Translations under genes and position numbers: made by a program | Shown here: one piece after another, positions 1-12,800 of the stretch | Position numbering within the stretch: the first letter of the stretch is position 1 | Layout of the letters: each line of letters begins with the position of its first letter | Notes under the pieces: generated by a model | What the model saw: only the letters and a program-made list of their open reading frames with translations | What the model was told of the DNA's origin: nothing | The model's database searches: none | From: Motacilla alba alba | Taxonomy: Eukaryota > Chordata > Aves > Passeriformes > Motacillidae | DNA: 64,000 nucleotides | Assembly (NCBI RefSeq): GCF_015832195.1 | Contig: NC_052030.1 | Coordinates: forward strand, 13,721,439 to 13,785,438 | Direction of reading: 5' to 3'

Positions 1-2370
1 CCTTTATCTCATAATCGTCTTTGCTAATTACCTTTTTAACAAATTAAAAGGTGAGAGGGCTGAATGCTTGCATCTCTGATTTTCAGTAGTGCATGCTTGC
101 ATTGTGCCTTTGTTTACACTGATACACATCCCTGGTGTAAAAATGTTACATTTCCACTTTGCCCTAGTACCTGGAACAAAGCCTGACTGTGCAATCAGGG
201 CTACCTGGGAATAAGAATTCTCTATAATTGATGAGATGCACAGGCCTGTCCCTTACTCCAGTACTTTTTCCAAATGGGAGAAAATGTTCCAAATAAGAAC
301 TGCCTGCAATTAAAATTGTAGCACACCGTTACAATGGTGTAGCGTGTCCTTGTGATGTCCTGGGGCTTGTTTTCCACCACAGCTGAAGACTGAAAGGATC
401 GAAAAGAAAATGCATATTATAGAACTAGAGAGAAACATAGAGAAAGCTAGCTTTATCAAGCATATAAAAATGGCTACAGAATTACCTTGATCCTCCTGCC
501 CTGATTGCTAAATCCTTCATGGTCCAGAATTTTTCCAAGTTCTGATCTACGAAGAGGGAGAAATTTAACAGCTGGAGATCGGAGCTGCTGACAGTAATTT
601 CATCTTGTTTGTTTAGGATTTATCATAATGACATCCCAGCTGTAAGGCAGGACCATTACAGTGCTTCCACTACTCTTCTTGTTTGCTGCTTCTCTGACTA
701 AACCCCTACACAGGTAACAAAGGAGCTAGAAAATAACATGAGTTTAGAAATGTGGCTCTACTTTCTGCCTATGACAGGGTACAAATGCAAGTGATATTCT
801 AAAATGTATAAAATATAATTAGATATGTCTATATTTTAACAATTTGATTGGGCTACACCAGGGAATCTGAGTGTCAGCAACCCTCTTGGTAACAAAAATG
901 TATATTGCCAGACCATGCACAAGTTTTGCTCACTGATTAGCAATAGCTCAAAATTTAATTTTATCAAAATCTCCCAAATTTTCACCACACAAAGGTGAAT
1001 TAGGGAGCTTTTACACAGCCTGCACAGTTTAAAACTTGACCAGCAGAACTACGGATATAGAAAAGAGTTTTCAGCACTGCCCCAGAGCATTGTCCTGCTG
1101 CTCCGATGGTCCATGTGGGAAGCAGAGCTGTTCAAAAAATCTTCCTTGGAAAAGAAATCAGCATCCAGGGTAACTCAGCTCTGCTGTGATTATCCCTGCT
1201 TCAAAGCTGCACGCAGTTATTGCATGATCATTTCTCTGTTCTCTTATCACAGATATATCCTCCTTGACTTCTGGAAGCAAATGCAATAAGGCAGAAAGTA
1301 TCAGCTTTGATCCTTTCCCACTGGATTACAGGATAATTTGTTTGGCCTCTGAACATGCGACAAATTATGGGGAAGGCACATGATAAGGCCTTGCACTGAG
1401 AAAACCTCTCAGCTATGCCCTGGAATGAAAGCAGCACTCAGGTTTTCATTTCCATCCCCAGAGCACCCCGATTATGCACTCTGTGTTCAGTTAAGAGGTT
1501 TTTGTGCCTGAGGGGCAGAGGAGTCAGAGGTTACCTGAGTGAGAGCCTAGGTCAGAGCTGAAGTGAAGACTGTTGAGGCACTATGGATTGTGTAAGATGC
1601 CATAAAGAATGAGCACTCTGTTCTGTGGAGGACAGATGTACAGTCCTTTCTTTTTTATGAGATTTCAGACAGATTTCTGCATGGTTTCTGTCAGATTGGC
1701 ACTTATGCTTTGAGGGTTTTTTCCCCTCTATTCTGTTTGCTGAGAGAAAACAAAATTTGGTTAATCCAAGGTTTGAGATAAGGCATCAGGACACCCATAC
1801 ACTACAGAATCCAGATAATAAACCCAAACGCATATCTACATTGAGAATACTCAGTACTCTGAAGGACTCCTTTAGTTAAAATTGTTAAAGCTGGCTGAGC
1901 TTGGAGAAAAAAAATCTGCTTCCTCTTCATGTTCCTATTCCCATTCTTCATTCAAAGAACTTTGAGCCAGTGAGCCTAGAGGAGACAAATTAATTAAAAT
2001 TGGTAGGGGATTGAAAGCATTGAGGTGATGGAAATAATAAAATTAGAGACCTAATTCTCAGATGGTCTGAATTAATGTATGCCCATGACATTTATTATGC
2101 AATACTAGTTTCCTTAACAGCAAAGTATTTGGCTCTAGATTTTTTTTTCAATTTTCCAGCAGATGTTATATCTAGGGTTGTGATAGGCCAGATAAACTGT
2201 TCAGTGCCTTTGTTTTGTCATAAAGGCATTTAGCTTATCTTGAAAGTCTAAGCATTTCTGTAACTAAAACAAAAATTGGAAGTCCTAGCTTTGTGTGTTT
2301 ATGTATATGTGAGGGGTTTAAATCCAGATTTGGAATAAGTTACTAGCCATATCTGGATTTTGAGTTCTCT
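1..2370. other. AT-rich single-copy noncoding DNA
   Basis: No open frame here has convincing protein character, and I recognise no repeat family. Two short minus-strand pseudo-exon-like segments lie at 486-546 and 257-389; they are discussed as a finding. The remainder looks like ordinary intergenic or intronic vertebrate DNA. Confidence 0.6.
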
Positions 2371-2680
2371 GTTCTATCTTGCTAACTGTTGCCTGGCAGG
2401 GGTTGTGGAAGCACTGCTTTGGAGATATCCCCTGTGCTGGAGCTCCCTGCTCTGACCTGGCTCTGGCTGCTGCTTTTCCCTTCTGTGAAACCTGTCAGCA
2501 TCTGCCCTGCAGTGCTGGGAGCAGCAGCGGCCTGGCTGAGTGTCCCCTTCCACCTCAGCGACACCTTCGTGGTGCTTGTGAGCTTCCATCTGCACCTCCT
2601 CCGCTGGGGAGGGCAGAGCTGCAGTATTTGGGCAGCAGCTGTGGCGTTAGGGATGTGTTGAAGATTGGTACTTGCAGGAT
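2371..2680. other. GC-richer island with overlapping open frames, probably noncoding
   Basis: This roughly 300-base block is richer in C, G and CTG/CAG-type words than its flanks. It stays open in four reading frames over both strands (60 to 108 codons). The translations are low in charged residues, rich in Leu, Ala, Ser and Cys, and differ in every frame, which is expected when GC content removes stop codons. I see no matching pair of splice sites. It could be a decayed repeat; I cannot assign a family. Confidence 0.35.
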
Positions 2681-3799
2681 TGGAATATACAGTGGCTTCT
2701 TTTGAGGCTTCAGGGGTGTGATGCTGTTTCTGATTAGTTCATTTCTTTGGGTTTTTTCTCTATTGTACATGTCAGAAGACAGAGAGGAACTGCTAGATGT
2801 AGGGGACAACCAAGGAAACTTTTGTTGGTTGGTTAGACTTCTCCTTTTCTTTCATTTGCTGTCATCCTTCTTACCAGAGTGCTGTGAGAGAGCAATGATA
2901 AATTATAATTGTGGAAGAAAGTGGTCTAGGTAACAATTTTAGTCTGTAAAAACATGTACTTCTCCCATCTCAGTGTCATTTTTGTGAGAATATCTACAAT
3001 CAGGAAACAGCACATCTCTACGGTCAGCTAGCTGTCTGCTGCAAGATGCAAGTCCAGATGTCGACGAGGAAACAGATGTACAAGCTACACAAAGCCAGAT
3101 AAGACAGCTACAATAGTCAGTGTGTAAGGAAATCCTACTGCATGCCATCCCCTCCGTGCATTAAAAAAACAGCTGCTTCTTTTCACTCAAGAAAACTCTT
3201 CTGTTCTGAGCAATGACAGGCCATTTTCTGCTGGTTTTGAAATCTCCCTAATTTCTTTGCCTAATAAATTCCCATATTTGTTTGAGGAGCATCAATATAT
3301 ACTCCTGTACAGAAGGCATCTGTTTGTTTAAACACAGAAATATCCTCCTCTGTCACTTCTTGTTAGCTTTATTTGCTATTTCAATTTCTTCTATTTATAG
3401 CAGTGAGATGCAGATCACTTTAAACATGCAATTTCCTTCACTTCTTGCTGACCCAAGATTAACACAAAAGGAAGATTTTCAACCTTTAAGTGTGCCAGAC
3501 AGGAGGCACCATGTATTTTAAACATTCAAAGAAAGAAAGAATTCCAGAAGGACATAAAGATAGTGATAAACACTGCCTGACTCAAATGCCAACAATAAGG
3601 AATATTCTTGTCAAGGCTAATGAAAATTCAATCAGAACATTGAATTAATTTGCAGGGTACAAATGAGTAGAAGAGCCAGCAATAGAAATCTCAGAGAGCA
3701 AAGGGTCAAGTAAAACAAAGCTGTGGTCTAATCCTCAGCTTCATCTTAGTGATCCTTGGATGTCCAAGAGGTCTTGGTATTAAAAAGGGTTTCTCTCAA
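2681..3799. other. Unassigned single-copy DNA
   Basis: Nothing recognisable apart from one MEF2-type motif at 3391-3400. Short open frames here have no supporting splice sites or protein-like composition. Confidence 0.5.
3391..3400 (+). promoter_or_regulatory. MEF2-type binding motif
   Basis: The ten bases CTATTTATAG match the MEF2 consensus YTAWWWWTAR exactly. A ten-base match is expected by chance several times in 64 kb of AT-rich DNA. The match is real, but its function is unproven. Confidence 0.25.
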
Positions 3800-4062
3800 G
3801 TGGTTTTTTTTTTGTTTTGTTTTGGTTGTTTTGTTTGGGGTTTTTGTTCTGTTTGGGGGTTTTGTTTGTTTTGTCTGGGGTTTTGTTTGTGGGGTTTTGC
3901 TTGTTTGTTTTTGTAGGTTTTTGTTTGTTTGGGTTTGGTTTTGTTTGTTTTGGTGTGGTTTATTTCGGGGGGTTTTTTTGTTGGTTGGTTGGTTTTATTG
4001 CTAGCTTGGGTCTAGTTGTGGGTTGTTTGGGGCTTGGGTTGTTTGGGGTTTTTTTTTTGAGA
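3800..4062 (+). repeat. G+T-only low-complexity tract
   Basis: About 260 bases consist almost wholly of G and T on this strand, in irregular runs such as GTTTT, TTTGGGG and TTGG. Runs of four to six G occur at least five times. The spacing is too irregular for a microsatellite. Loops between G-runs are mostly 10 to 17 bases, so quadruplex formation is possible but weakly supported. The 80-90 codon Val/Phe/Gly-rich open frames across it are artefacts of composition. Confidence 0.85.
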
Positions 4063-4816
4063 ATGAATCTTCTCTTTGTAACAAGGCTCTAGCTGGGGCT
4101 GGTGATCAAGCATGGGTTTGAGAAAGGTATTGCTTGCTATTCTGGGATGTGAATATATTTATTATCCTTTTCCTTCGTGGTTTGGCTGGGTCCCAGAGTA
4201 TTTAATCTGCTGTTGTGCCATCATCATTATTACCTAAATGGCCCTGTTTCCTGACTGCACTGCTTTTGGGTCATTGATATTACCAGAATTCTGAGGTAAA
4301 ATTATTTAGTAAAGTCCCTTAACTCCCTCCTTATCTTCTTAGTAAACAAGAGTGATAACTTTATCACAGCCCATGGTCAGGAATTTACATGCCCTGATAT
4401 TGGAGCTCTTCTGCCCCTGTGTCACTGCTTGCTCGATGAGCAAGGGATCCACTCAGGAGCACGAGTGTAGAACGTACAAGAACCTCAGACTGGCAAGGAG
4501 AGCTTGTGTTTCTGGGGTTAAGTGAACTCTGATTCACTGCTGGCCTGTCAGGGGTGGTTTTTTGTACAGGAGAGTTTGAGAAAACTGTCTTTTCTGCCAT
4601 TGATTGTTAGTATAAACTTTTTCTGTGTCTAGGAGAGAATTAACTAATGCAAATATTGAATGAAACTGACAGATAGTAAAAGTAGAAAGAGTATTTTGTG
4701 CCCCTTCCCTACTGCTCTTCTCCCACCCAAATGAGACTGCAATTTTCCAAAACTGAGTGTGACAAAGACTCATTTCCTTGTCCGGTTGGTTTCTACATGC
4801 CACGGGAATGGTGAAC
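4063..4816. other. Unassigned single-copy DNA
   Basis: No gene, repeat family or motif stands out between the G+T tract and the CR1 fragment. Confidence 0.5.
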
Positions 4817-4935
4817 AGTCTGGAGGCAAATTCCTGTGAGGAATGGCTGAGCTCACTTGGTCTGTTCAGTGTGGGGAAGAGAAGACAGACAGGAGATCTC
4901 ACTGGGGCCTAAAACTTCCTTGTAAGGGGAAGCAT
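4817..4935 (+). mobile_element. CR1 LINE fragment, plus orientation
   Basis: The order of words matches the CR1 region near the end of ORF2 and the start of the 3' UTR: CTGTGAGGAATGGCTGAG, then a TGTTCAG word, then GGGGAAGAGAAG, then GGAGATCTCACTGG, then a degraded match to the CTACCTGAAAGGAGG part. Numerous substitutions show an old copy. The element is truncated at both ends and has no coding capacity. The reverse-strand open frame of 122 codons that overlaps it is a shadow. Confidence 0.7.
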
Positions 4936-5861
4936 AATTTTAAAAATTGGGGATGTGAAATCTCTAAAAATGTGAACTCTTATGGATAAGCAGAGTGGTG
5001 AATCAGAAACTTCAAATGAGCAGTGTGAAAGAGATTTTTATACAGCTTTGTAGTATCTTGACATTCCATAAAGGCTTTTGTATTAATCTTTTGACAGAAA
5101 AAGATGAGTTTTTTACAAGAGGAATAGTTAAAATACTTGCAATTCACAGTCTGGATTTGAAAATTTTTGTTTTTTGCTTTTTGCAGAACTGAAAACTTTC
5201 AATAATATAATTTTCTGAATATTGATTGATGCCTTGGATTGTCAGTGCCAGTGTTTTCTGATCATCGTTTTCATGAAGTGCTGTTCTGCTTCAGCTTTCT
5301 CTGAAGTGGGAGTTGGCATTTTCACATTTTTCAGATGGAAAGTCAGTGATGAGGTCTGTAGTCATGTTGTCAAAGAGCTCTCTGCTGCTGGAGCCATCAG
5401 CATGTGTGGTTCTATTCCAGAAAGAAAACAAGCAGCTGCTGATGGCAAGGAGCAGTAGGGGAGCAACAGGGGGCTTAATTATGCCCAAATGGCTCAATGT
5501 TTCAGTGCACCTGGCACCCTTAGGTAGGTTGCACTGGTTTTTATTACAAAGATGTTTGTAGAAAAAGCTCTCTAGTCTTCAGTGGCACTCTAATAAAAGG
5601 TGTTTTATCCCTAGAAATGCTAATTCACTGAGTCTGATGAGATATGATTTTTGAAGTGTACCCTTGGAGTGTCACATGGCACTTCCAGAAATGAAGTCTC
5701 AGTGTGCCAGGTCTGTTACAGAAAAAGCAAGGTGTATTAAGGAGAAGCTAAATTACCTGCAGGAGTTACATGCATTGCTCTTGTAGAGCCCATCAGACAG
5801 GGCATATGGGGGTGAGTATGCAGCCCTAGAAATGGAAGCTGGAGAAGAGGCAAACAAACAC
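4936..5861. other. Unassigned DNA leading into a minisatellite
   Basis: No repeat family is recognised. A 69-base minus-strand pseudo-exon candidate lies at 5757-5825 (see findings). Otherwise this is ordinary single-copy sequence. Confidence 0.45.
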
Positions 5862-6050
5862 CCTCACCTGGGCAAACACACATCCTCACCTGGGCAAAGG
5901 AACAGCCTCACCTGGGTGGGCAAACACCCTCACCTGGGCAAACACACATCCTCACCTGGGCAAAGGAACACCCTCACCTGGGTGGGCAAACACCCTCACC
6001 TGGGCAAAGGAACAGCCTCACCTGGGCAAAGGAACAGCCTCACCTGGGCG
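5862..6050 (+). repeat. 22-bp minisatellite, nine units with higher-order order
   Basis: Nine units share the core CCTCACCTGGG and start exactly every 22 bases, at 5862, 5884 and so on to 6038. Three variants occur: A ends in CAAACACACAT, B in CAAAGGAACAG or CAAAGGAACAC, and C in TGGGCAAACAC. The order is A-B-C, A-B-C, B, B and a last partial unit, so a 66-bp trimer is duplicated. The 146-codon open frame across it is a repeat translation. Confidence 0.95.
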
Positions 6051-9000
6051 AGGCCCCGTGGGAGTGACCAGAGATGGCCAGGCCGCGGGAGAGCAGCACC
6101 TTCCCCCTCAGGGCTGGCTCAGCGGGGCAGGCTGTGCCCTCATCAGCAGGAACACAGGAGCTCAGCTTCGGCCTCTCTTCTCCCTCAGTCCTGTGCAGAG
6201 TTGGCGTGTGGAATTATGGCAAGGATAATTTTCTTTTCAGTCCGTGTAGCTTCATTGATACACAAATATTGAGGAAGTTAATTTGCTCGTGGGCACTGTT
6301 TTATTGAAAACATTTCTGTCATGCAGCAGTGCTCTGGTTCTTGGCCAAGAGCCCCAGTTTTACGTGCAGTAGCCTGGTGCTGGCTGTTGTGATGCGTGAG
6401 GAGCACACTGCCATTTATTGAAGCTAGCTGTGAAAATAATAGATACAGCTCCAGGCTCGAGTGTGCATGCAGCTTATTTCCATTTGGGTTTAGATATCTT
6501 CCTTTCCTCAAGCTCACAAGTATCTAATGTCTACCAAATGAAATGGGTTGAAAATCAAAATATTCTGGCTCCTATGTTCAGCATAAGCCTTCTTTTTATA
6601 TTTTGTGTTCTTTTCAATTTAAATATTGACACATTTCTTGAGCCAATTGATGAAAGTTCCCTTGGTTCAATGTAGTGACAGCCTAACTGTGCCAGGACAC
6701 AGAATAATACAGTGTTTCCTTTAATTTTCATTGCTATGGTTGTGTGAGTTTAATATTAAGTTACTAATTTGTTGGAGGTGAAGGCAATCAGTATCACAGC
6801 AAAAAAGCTATGAATCTTAATATTAGTCTGAACAGAAAATGTAATATTTAATACTTACTGCTCTAGTGAGACATTGAGTAAAGCACAAAATTATGATAAA
6901 GGAATAAGAAAGCTCTTAAATATGTTAGCAAATTGTGGGATTCTGCTTGTCTAGAAATACCTCAGGAGCTGATGAATCGAGATAGAGGAGACACTTGCTC
7001 ACCAGCAGTTAATGAGATCTACCTGTGGCAAGGGTTAGAGTGTTTAAATCCCTGATAATCTGAGAGGTGTAGTCCAGACTGCTTTTGGAAGGTGTAATGT
7101 ATTTCTGTGGAAACTGCAGGAAAAACTTAAAATACCATGTTTGTACTTTTTATTGTATTCAGTATTCTGGGGATGAAATTTACCAATATTTTCAATAGAA
7201 TGGTTTAAAATAAGTATATCTGTGCTGTTTTCTAGTCAGGTTTTACTGCTTTTATGTGAAGGTGGTAATTTTAAAATGATTATGTAAGTCACCTTTTCAG
7301 AGCTATAATACATGAACTGAATTAAATAAATCATTGGCTTGACCTGGATATCTTTTGAAAAATCATTCTGAGTCAACATCAACACGAGAATGAAAGAAGA
7401 ATAATTTGCTTGAAGAAAATGGGTTTGTTAGCCTATAACTCAGCCAAGGTTGTTTGCATGTTTTAAACACAGTCCAGGGCCACAACTCACAATGGAACCT
7501 TTCCATGAAATGCCAGCAGCTTGAGCAAGGAGGGGCACAGACTCACATATTCTTTGCCATATAAAATCCTCCTATTTTAGGAGACAAGAAATTAAGGTAC
7601 AGCAGGAAATTCAAAGGCAATACAATTCCCAGGCTGCCAATGAAGGCACAGGTTAGTAATTAAATTATTAGTAGCATTATTAAGCAGAAATTTGCATCTC
7701 TGAAACTACATTCAGGTAACACAAACCATCTTTCTGATGCATCCTATTCATGTGAGAGCCCTGTTTTGGTCTCATGACCATTTAAAATTTCCAGAGCAGA
7801 AGGTATTTGTAACTTTATTTTTAATTGTGTGAAATTATCTTCTGCTTTTTGGGGTTTTTTTTTGGCTTTTTGTTTGATTGTTTGTAAGAGAGTTACTTTG
7901 TAAAAACACAGTCTATCTTTATGTCCCTTTTACCTTTGTGCTTCTTACTGGCAATTCTGAGTCTGGAAGTGAGTGAAACTTTCTATTTATGCCTTCAATG
8001 GAATGCACATTATTTTCTGTTTGTATGCTTTTGGTGTTTCAGCAATAGCTCACTGCCTGAACAAAGGGAGATTTCTGTAGGAAATTACTGCAAAATTATA
8101 TAGTGATGTGGGCAAGGAGTATCTGCAGCAGCGAGCATCCTTTGAAATATTTTAGTATTTGGTGTCATTAAAAATTATGTTAGAAGTGGGCATAAAAGAA
8201 CAGTATTTCATATTCTTTTGAAAATGAACAACAAATTATTGTTTATTCACTGAGCTTCTGCAGTTCCTATGCACTTCAAAACCACAGCTTTGTGTTTTTA
8301 AGGCATCAAGGAAATCTAGGCAGAAAGGCCTGTGTTGTCCTGGAGGGTAACGTGGCTTGGCTTCCCACATTTCAACCGACTTTAGCCAGATTTATTGGCT
8401 AAAAGTAAAAGCCAGAGCTGAAGTAGAAAGATGGCTCAGCAACTGAGAGGCATAAATTAAATACCCAGGTCACGTCATATGCCCTAAATTACATGTAGGA
8501 AATCACAAAGTTTTGAGCAGATTTAGCCTAATCATGCCTATAAATTGGTGTAGTGACTGTGAGGTCACCAGAAGCCTGGCAAAATTACAAATGTGTGAAA
8601 TACAATTACTAATAGGAATCCTACTGGAGAGAAGTTTGTTTGGTTTTATTACTGAAGTGAACAAACTACTTCCTTCTTCTACTAAAGTTGGAAAGTAACT
8701 TTTTTGTTTGCTTGGACACTAAGATAGGGACTGTAATTTCAAATTCAGATTGAAAAAGTGAGTTTAGGAGAGGTCAGATGAGGGTGAAGACTGAGGAGCA
8801 TTCAGGTCCATAAGAAACCAAATGAAGCTTGTAATTTGCTGTCAAACGTTAATAATACATGAAGGAATAAATGTGGGTCAACTCTACATTGCTCGTGCTC
8901 ATCTAGAAAGTCAGTACTTCTAGTTCTGGGTCAGGAGCTGTCAAATGGCTTGATCAGAAGGTCAGCTGTGTTCTGACCTGGAACATTTTGCTGTTTTAGC

Positions 9001-12000
9001 CATGAACTCTGAGTTCTTCTGGTATGGGCTATTTCTGCGTGGGTTTTCATGTCTCCAGAGTCCCGTGTGAATGCTTTTAGGAATTCAGCCGTCTCAATGT
9101 ACATGTTACACAGCAGTCAAGGCTCAAGTGTGCTTTGCAATTCAAATTCTGACATTTCCTTTTGTTATTGCTTTTTGTTGCTATTGCTGTGTAGTTTATG
9201 GCTTTCTCCCCTGCACTGAGGGAAAAGCGAGAGCTCTTTAGCAGCATCCTGACCAAGGCCCAGGTGGGAAGTGCTCCTGCACAGCAGCCCCTGTGGGCTA
9301 ATGACCACACAAGTGTTTTGTGGCTTTTGGGTTTCAGTCTTACCTGGAATTCCAAAAAAGTAGCAGCTCAGAGTTTTTTGTGTTTCTGACTGCCCGTGGG
9401 CACAGAGCTTACAAAGGTTTCGTGTCTGTGAGACTCTTTGGAAAGGACACGAGGCAGTGCTGACCAGTGCAAAGTGCCGTGGCACCCTCTGGGCTGAACT
9501 GATTGAGGAGTGAACAGTTTCTGCCGATTTCCAACCCTGCTGAGAGTTCAGATGTTTCAGGCAACTGAAGTTGAAAGTTTTCACTCATATAAAACTACTA
9601 AAAATGAGAAAGAAATTGAAAGAGATCCTTTGGTTTTGAAAGTCCAAGTATTAGCCAGATCCATCGATACAAAAAACCTGCCACAACCAACCTTAAAACA
9701 TGGGTTTTATGAAAAATCCATGGGAATCCACAGAAAAATGAAAGATAAAATCAGAACTAACAGCATTGTACAATAATTGAACTCTGTGAGATACATTTCT
9801 TGTTAGATGTTGTACATGTGTAGTTAATAGTCTGAAACCTCATGAATATTAATCCTGAGACATCAAAGTAAGACTACAGTGTGTAACAGCAAGCTAATCT
9901 CCAAATTCAACAAACACAGTATACTTCTAATTTAGATAATGAAAGGCTTAGGGTTTAAACTAAAATAAATTTTGCGTAGTGGTAAAAAGATTGATAGTTT
10001 GACTGATTTCCTCTGATGGCAGTGCTGCAGCACCCAGTTCTAAAAGCCTTGAATCTTTTAACACCATCTATTTCATAATAGGTCACTGATGCTTCTACGC
10101 TGATTTTTTGGGTACCACTATCAGATTTATCACTTCTGGAAATTTTGCTTAATTCAGTGCACGTTTTACTTAAGGAGGACAGCTTGAAACCGTCACATCC
10201 TGAACCATGTTAGAAAACCTGAACGCTTTACAGTTGTGCATTCGGAACTGAGTCCCCAGCCTGAGACCTCGCAACAAGGCCAGTTTTTCAAGAGGCACAG
10301 TCACTTAAGAGGCTTCTAACTTTGCTTCTTTGCAAGTCCTTTCACTGGACACAAAGGGAAGCTGAGTGCCCCTTTGGTGAGGTTTGTTTGCTGTGGCACT
10401 GTTACTCAAACCTTTGCTGATTTTGTCAAGGTTTTGCTCTAAGCTTGATGTGCTCCCAGTTGTCTTGGACTTTTCCAGGTCAAAAACCAGACCAATATTC
10501 CAGGCCACTGCTAGAGGAACCCTGGATTTTGTGGCTGTAAGTAGCTTAAGTAATCGTGGAAACAAAACTTTCACAAAGTAGATCAAATTCTTTAGCAAAA
10601 CATTACAGGAGCTGAGTTTATATTTGACAGGGTTAAGATGCTACAGTTAGCATTTTCTTCCAAATTACATATGGGGGTGGGGTGTGATTTTGCTGTTTTA
10701 AATGTACAATCACAGTGCACTAGTAAAAAAAGGAAATTAAATGTAAATAAGAAAAAGAATGTTAAGAGAGAGGAATAGCAATCCCCTGGAAACTCGTAAA
10801 ATAAGGGTTTTTTTTTTCCTTTAAAATGGTATAAATTTAAAAAAACATTTGTAAGTGTTGAATAAAATTGGACTGAAATAGCTTGCAGGCATTGCACAAG
10901 TGGCTGTAAGTAAAGATTTTAATAATGGTCTCTGCAGACGAAGAAGCAGTACCTCACAGCTATTGACTAACTCTGTTTTTAGAATGAAACTAAAAGTAAA
11001 TTTAACATAGTGCTCTGATGCACAGTCTTATGAACTGCTGAAGTAGTTAAATGTGAGAGAGATATACTAAAAGTGAATTTGTGAACAATATAAAATTTTT
11101 TCAACCCTTTTTCAAAAACAAGTCAAAAAAAGGTTGGGCTTAGTGCCTGTTAGAATAAGTTGACATAACTTCAGCAGCTTCTGAATGGCAATTATAGAAT
11201 TGCTATTACTTTAAGCAAAAATCTGGCCTCTGTTATCTTGTTTATAAAGTGGTAAGAGTCATTTCAGGGTGTAATTATGCAGCATGCTGCCAGTTTTCAT
11301 TCAAAAAGCCTTCAAATAAAAGAAGTGGAATAGACGCTTTATTCAAAATTAAAGAAATTGAGCAGTTTGCAATACTCTGTGTGCAAGGGTACCACAAAAA
11401 CGCCAAGAAATCTCTGCTTCATTACTGCATGATTTTCTCTTCCTTTATAAATGGCTTCATGTAAAGCAAATGATCTCTAGAAAACAACAGTCAGTCAGAA
11501 GGAAAGACTCTTACACCTTTTTTTATGACTGAAATTGCAGTTCAAGTGGCAGAGTTATATTTTTCAACAGTGCAGATACTCAAATGGTTCCCAGACCTTG
11601 AAAGCCAGTGTGTATTTCCTGGATACCGAGTTACAATGTGCTGCTGGAATCTTGTCATTGGTGTCTTAGAGAATCCTCTCTCAAAGTTTAAAAGGTGGGA
11701 AGGGCCAGCTGGTAAAGGATTATGTGATGAATTAGTGAAGGCTCTTAAAACTGCCAGGTGGTACTGAACACCTTCTGCTTTACTGCCCTCCATGGGATGC
11801 AAAGATTTCTGCTACCTCCCAAGATCAAATTTAATTTAATCTCTTTTTAACTTCTTAAACTGTGACAGGATTAAGAAATGCTAGGACATGGTTTATTACG
11901 CAGTTGGCTCTTAAATAACAGATGTTCCATAAAGATAACAAAGCCTGCATATTATAAATTGTCTGACTATTAACATCTTTATAAACCTTTACAATTATGC

Positions 12001-12579
12001 AATGTCACTAATTATTGTCTCTGAAATGTCTTTAGCCAAGAGGCTCTGTATGCAAGAAAAAGGAGTCAGGGCAGTGGTAAATTGCAATCTCAGAGGCTTT
12101 TAGCTTTTCTGCATAACATGACAGCACTTGTTCCCCAGTATCACCCTGCTGCAGTAATTTCGTGTCTTCTTATAGAACAAAAAGGCAAGTTTCTAAAGCC
12201 AACATTATCTCTTTTCATTTCTGTGGCCCTTTTTGCTATTGTGAAATCTGCTTTTCTCTGAGCCTAAAACAAATTGAAGGGAGAGCCAACAGAAGACTAT
12301 TTTGGAGCTCATAACCCAAGTTGTATCATGAAAAGTAATTTGTAGGTAGCAAACCATTAACCTTGAAGAGGGGAAGGTCATCAAACTGGCAACATTTTAT
12401 TAAAAAGCTGTGTGGGAAGAGAAGAACAATATCTCAAACTCATCACAAACATGTGAAATGTCACGATCAATTTATAACTCAGTAAGCAGAGCTTAAAAAA
12501 TTCACCTTATGAAATAAATTAGATTGAATTATATGGGAACATGCCAAAGACAGTTGGAAACCTCTGCTAACAGTATTTT
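6051..12579. other. Long single-copy noncoding stretch
   Basis: I find no recognisable gene or repeat family. Open frames of 60 to 139 codons occur, for example on the minus strand at 9165-9584 and 10305-10598, and on the plus strand at 11525-11767. None has a recognisable domain. One consensus-like minus-strand donor (CCAG then GTAAGAC, near 9345) lies inside the 9165-9584 frame, but no clear acceptor in phase was found. The sequence could be intronic. Confidence 0.5.
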
Positions 12580-12800
12580 AAATCCTCATGTGCATGTAAA
12601 CCAGGCTGCAAGTATTTTTAACTAATTAAAAATAGAGCACACGGGTAACCTGCCTATCTGCTGACAGAAAGGCTTTTGCCAGTTTTCCTTTGATTACTGC
12701 CACCTTGTTACTGGCTCTACAGGAATCTGGCTATTTATAACGATCTGTTTACAGTCATTTATTGTAAAACTTCCCTGAGTCCTACTCATCCCTGTGGCTC
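12580..12800. promoter_or_regulatory. Candidate conserved noncoding element
   Basis: This AT-rich, non-repetitive stretch holds a TAATTA homeodomain-type core near 12620 and a MEF2-like CTATTTATAA at 12731-12740. It has no long open frame. Its texture resembles that of conserved enhancers, but conservation cannot be seen from one genome, so this is a guess from composition and motifs. Confidence 0.15.

Noticed and set aside
3800..4062. Interstitial telomeric repeat
   Set aside because: GGGGTTTT-like words occur but TTAGGG units do not; the tract is irregular G+T.
5862..6050. CRISPR-like regular repeats
   Set aside because: Units are contiguous with no unique spacers, and the context is vertebrate DNA; this is a minisatellite.
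9165..9584. 139-codon minus-strand frame with a good internal donor (CCAG|GTAAGAC)
   Set aside because: Possible acceptors are ambiguous, and the phase does not join the next candidate segment. Kept as a note only.
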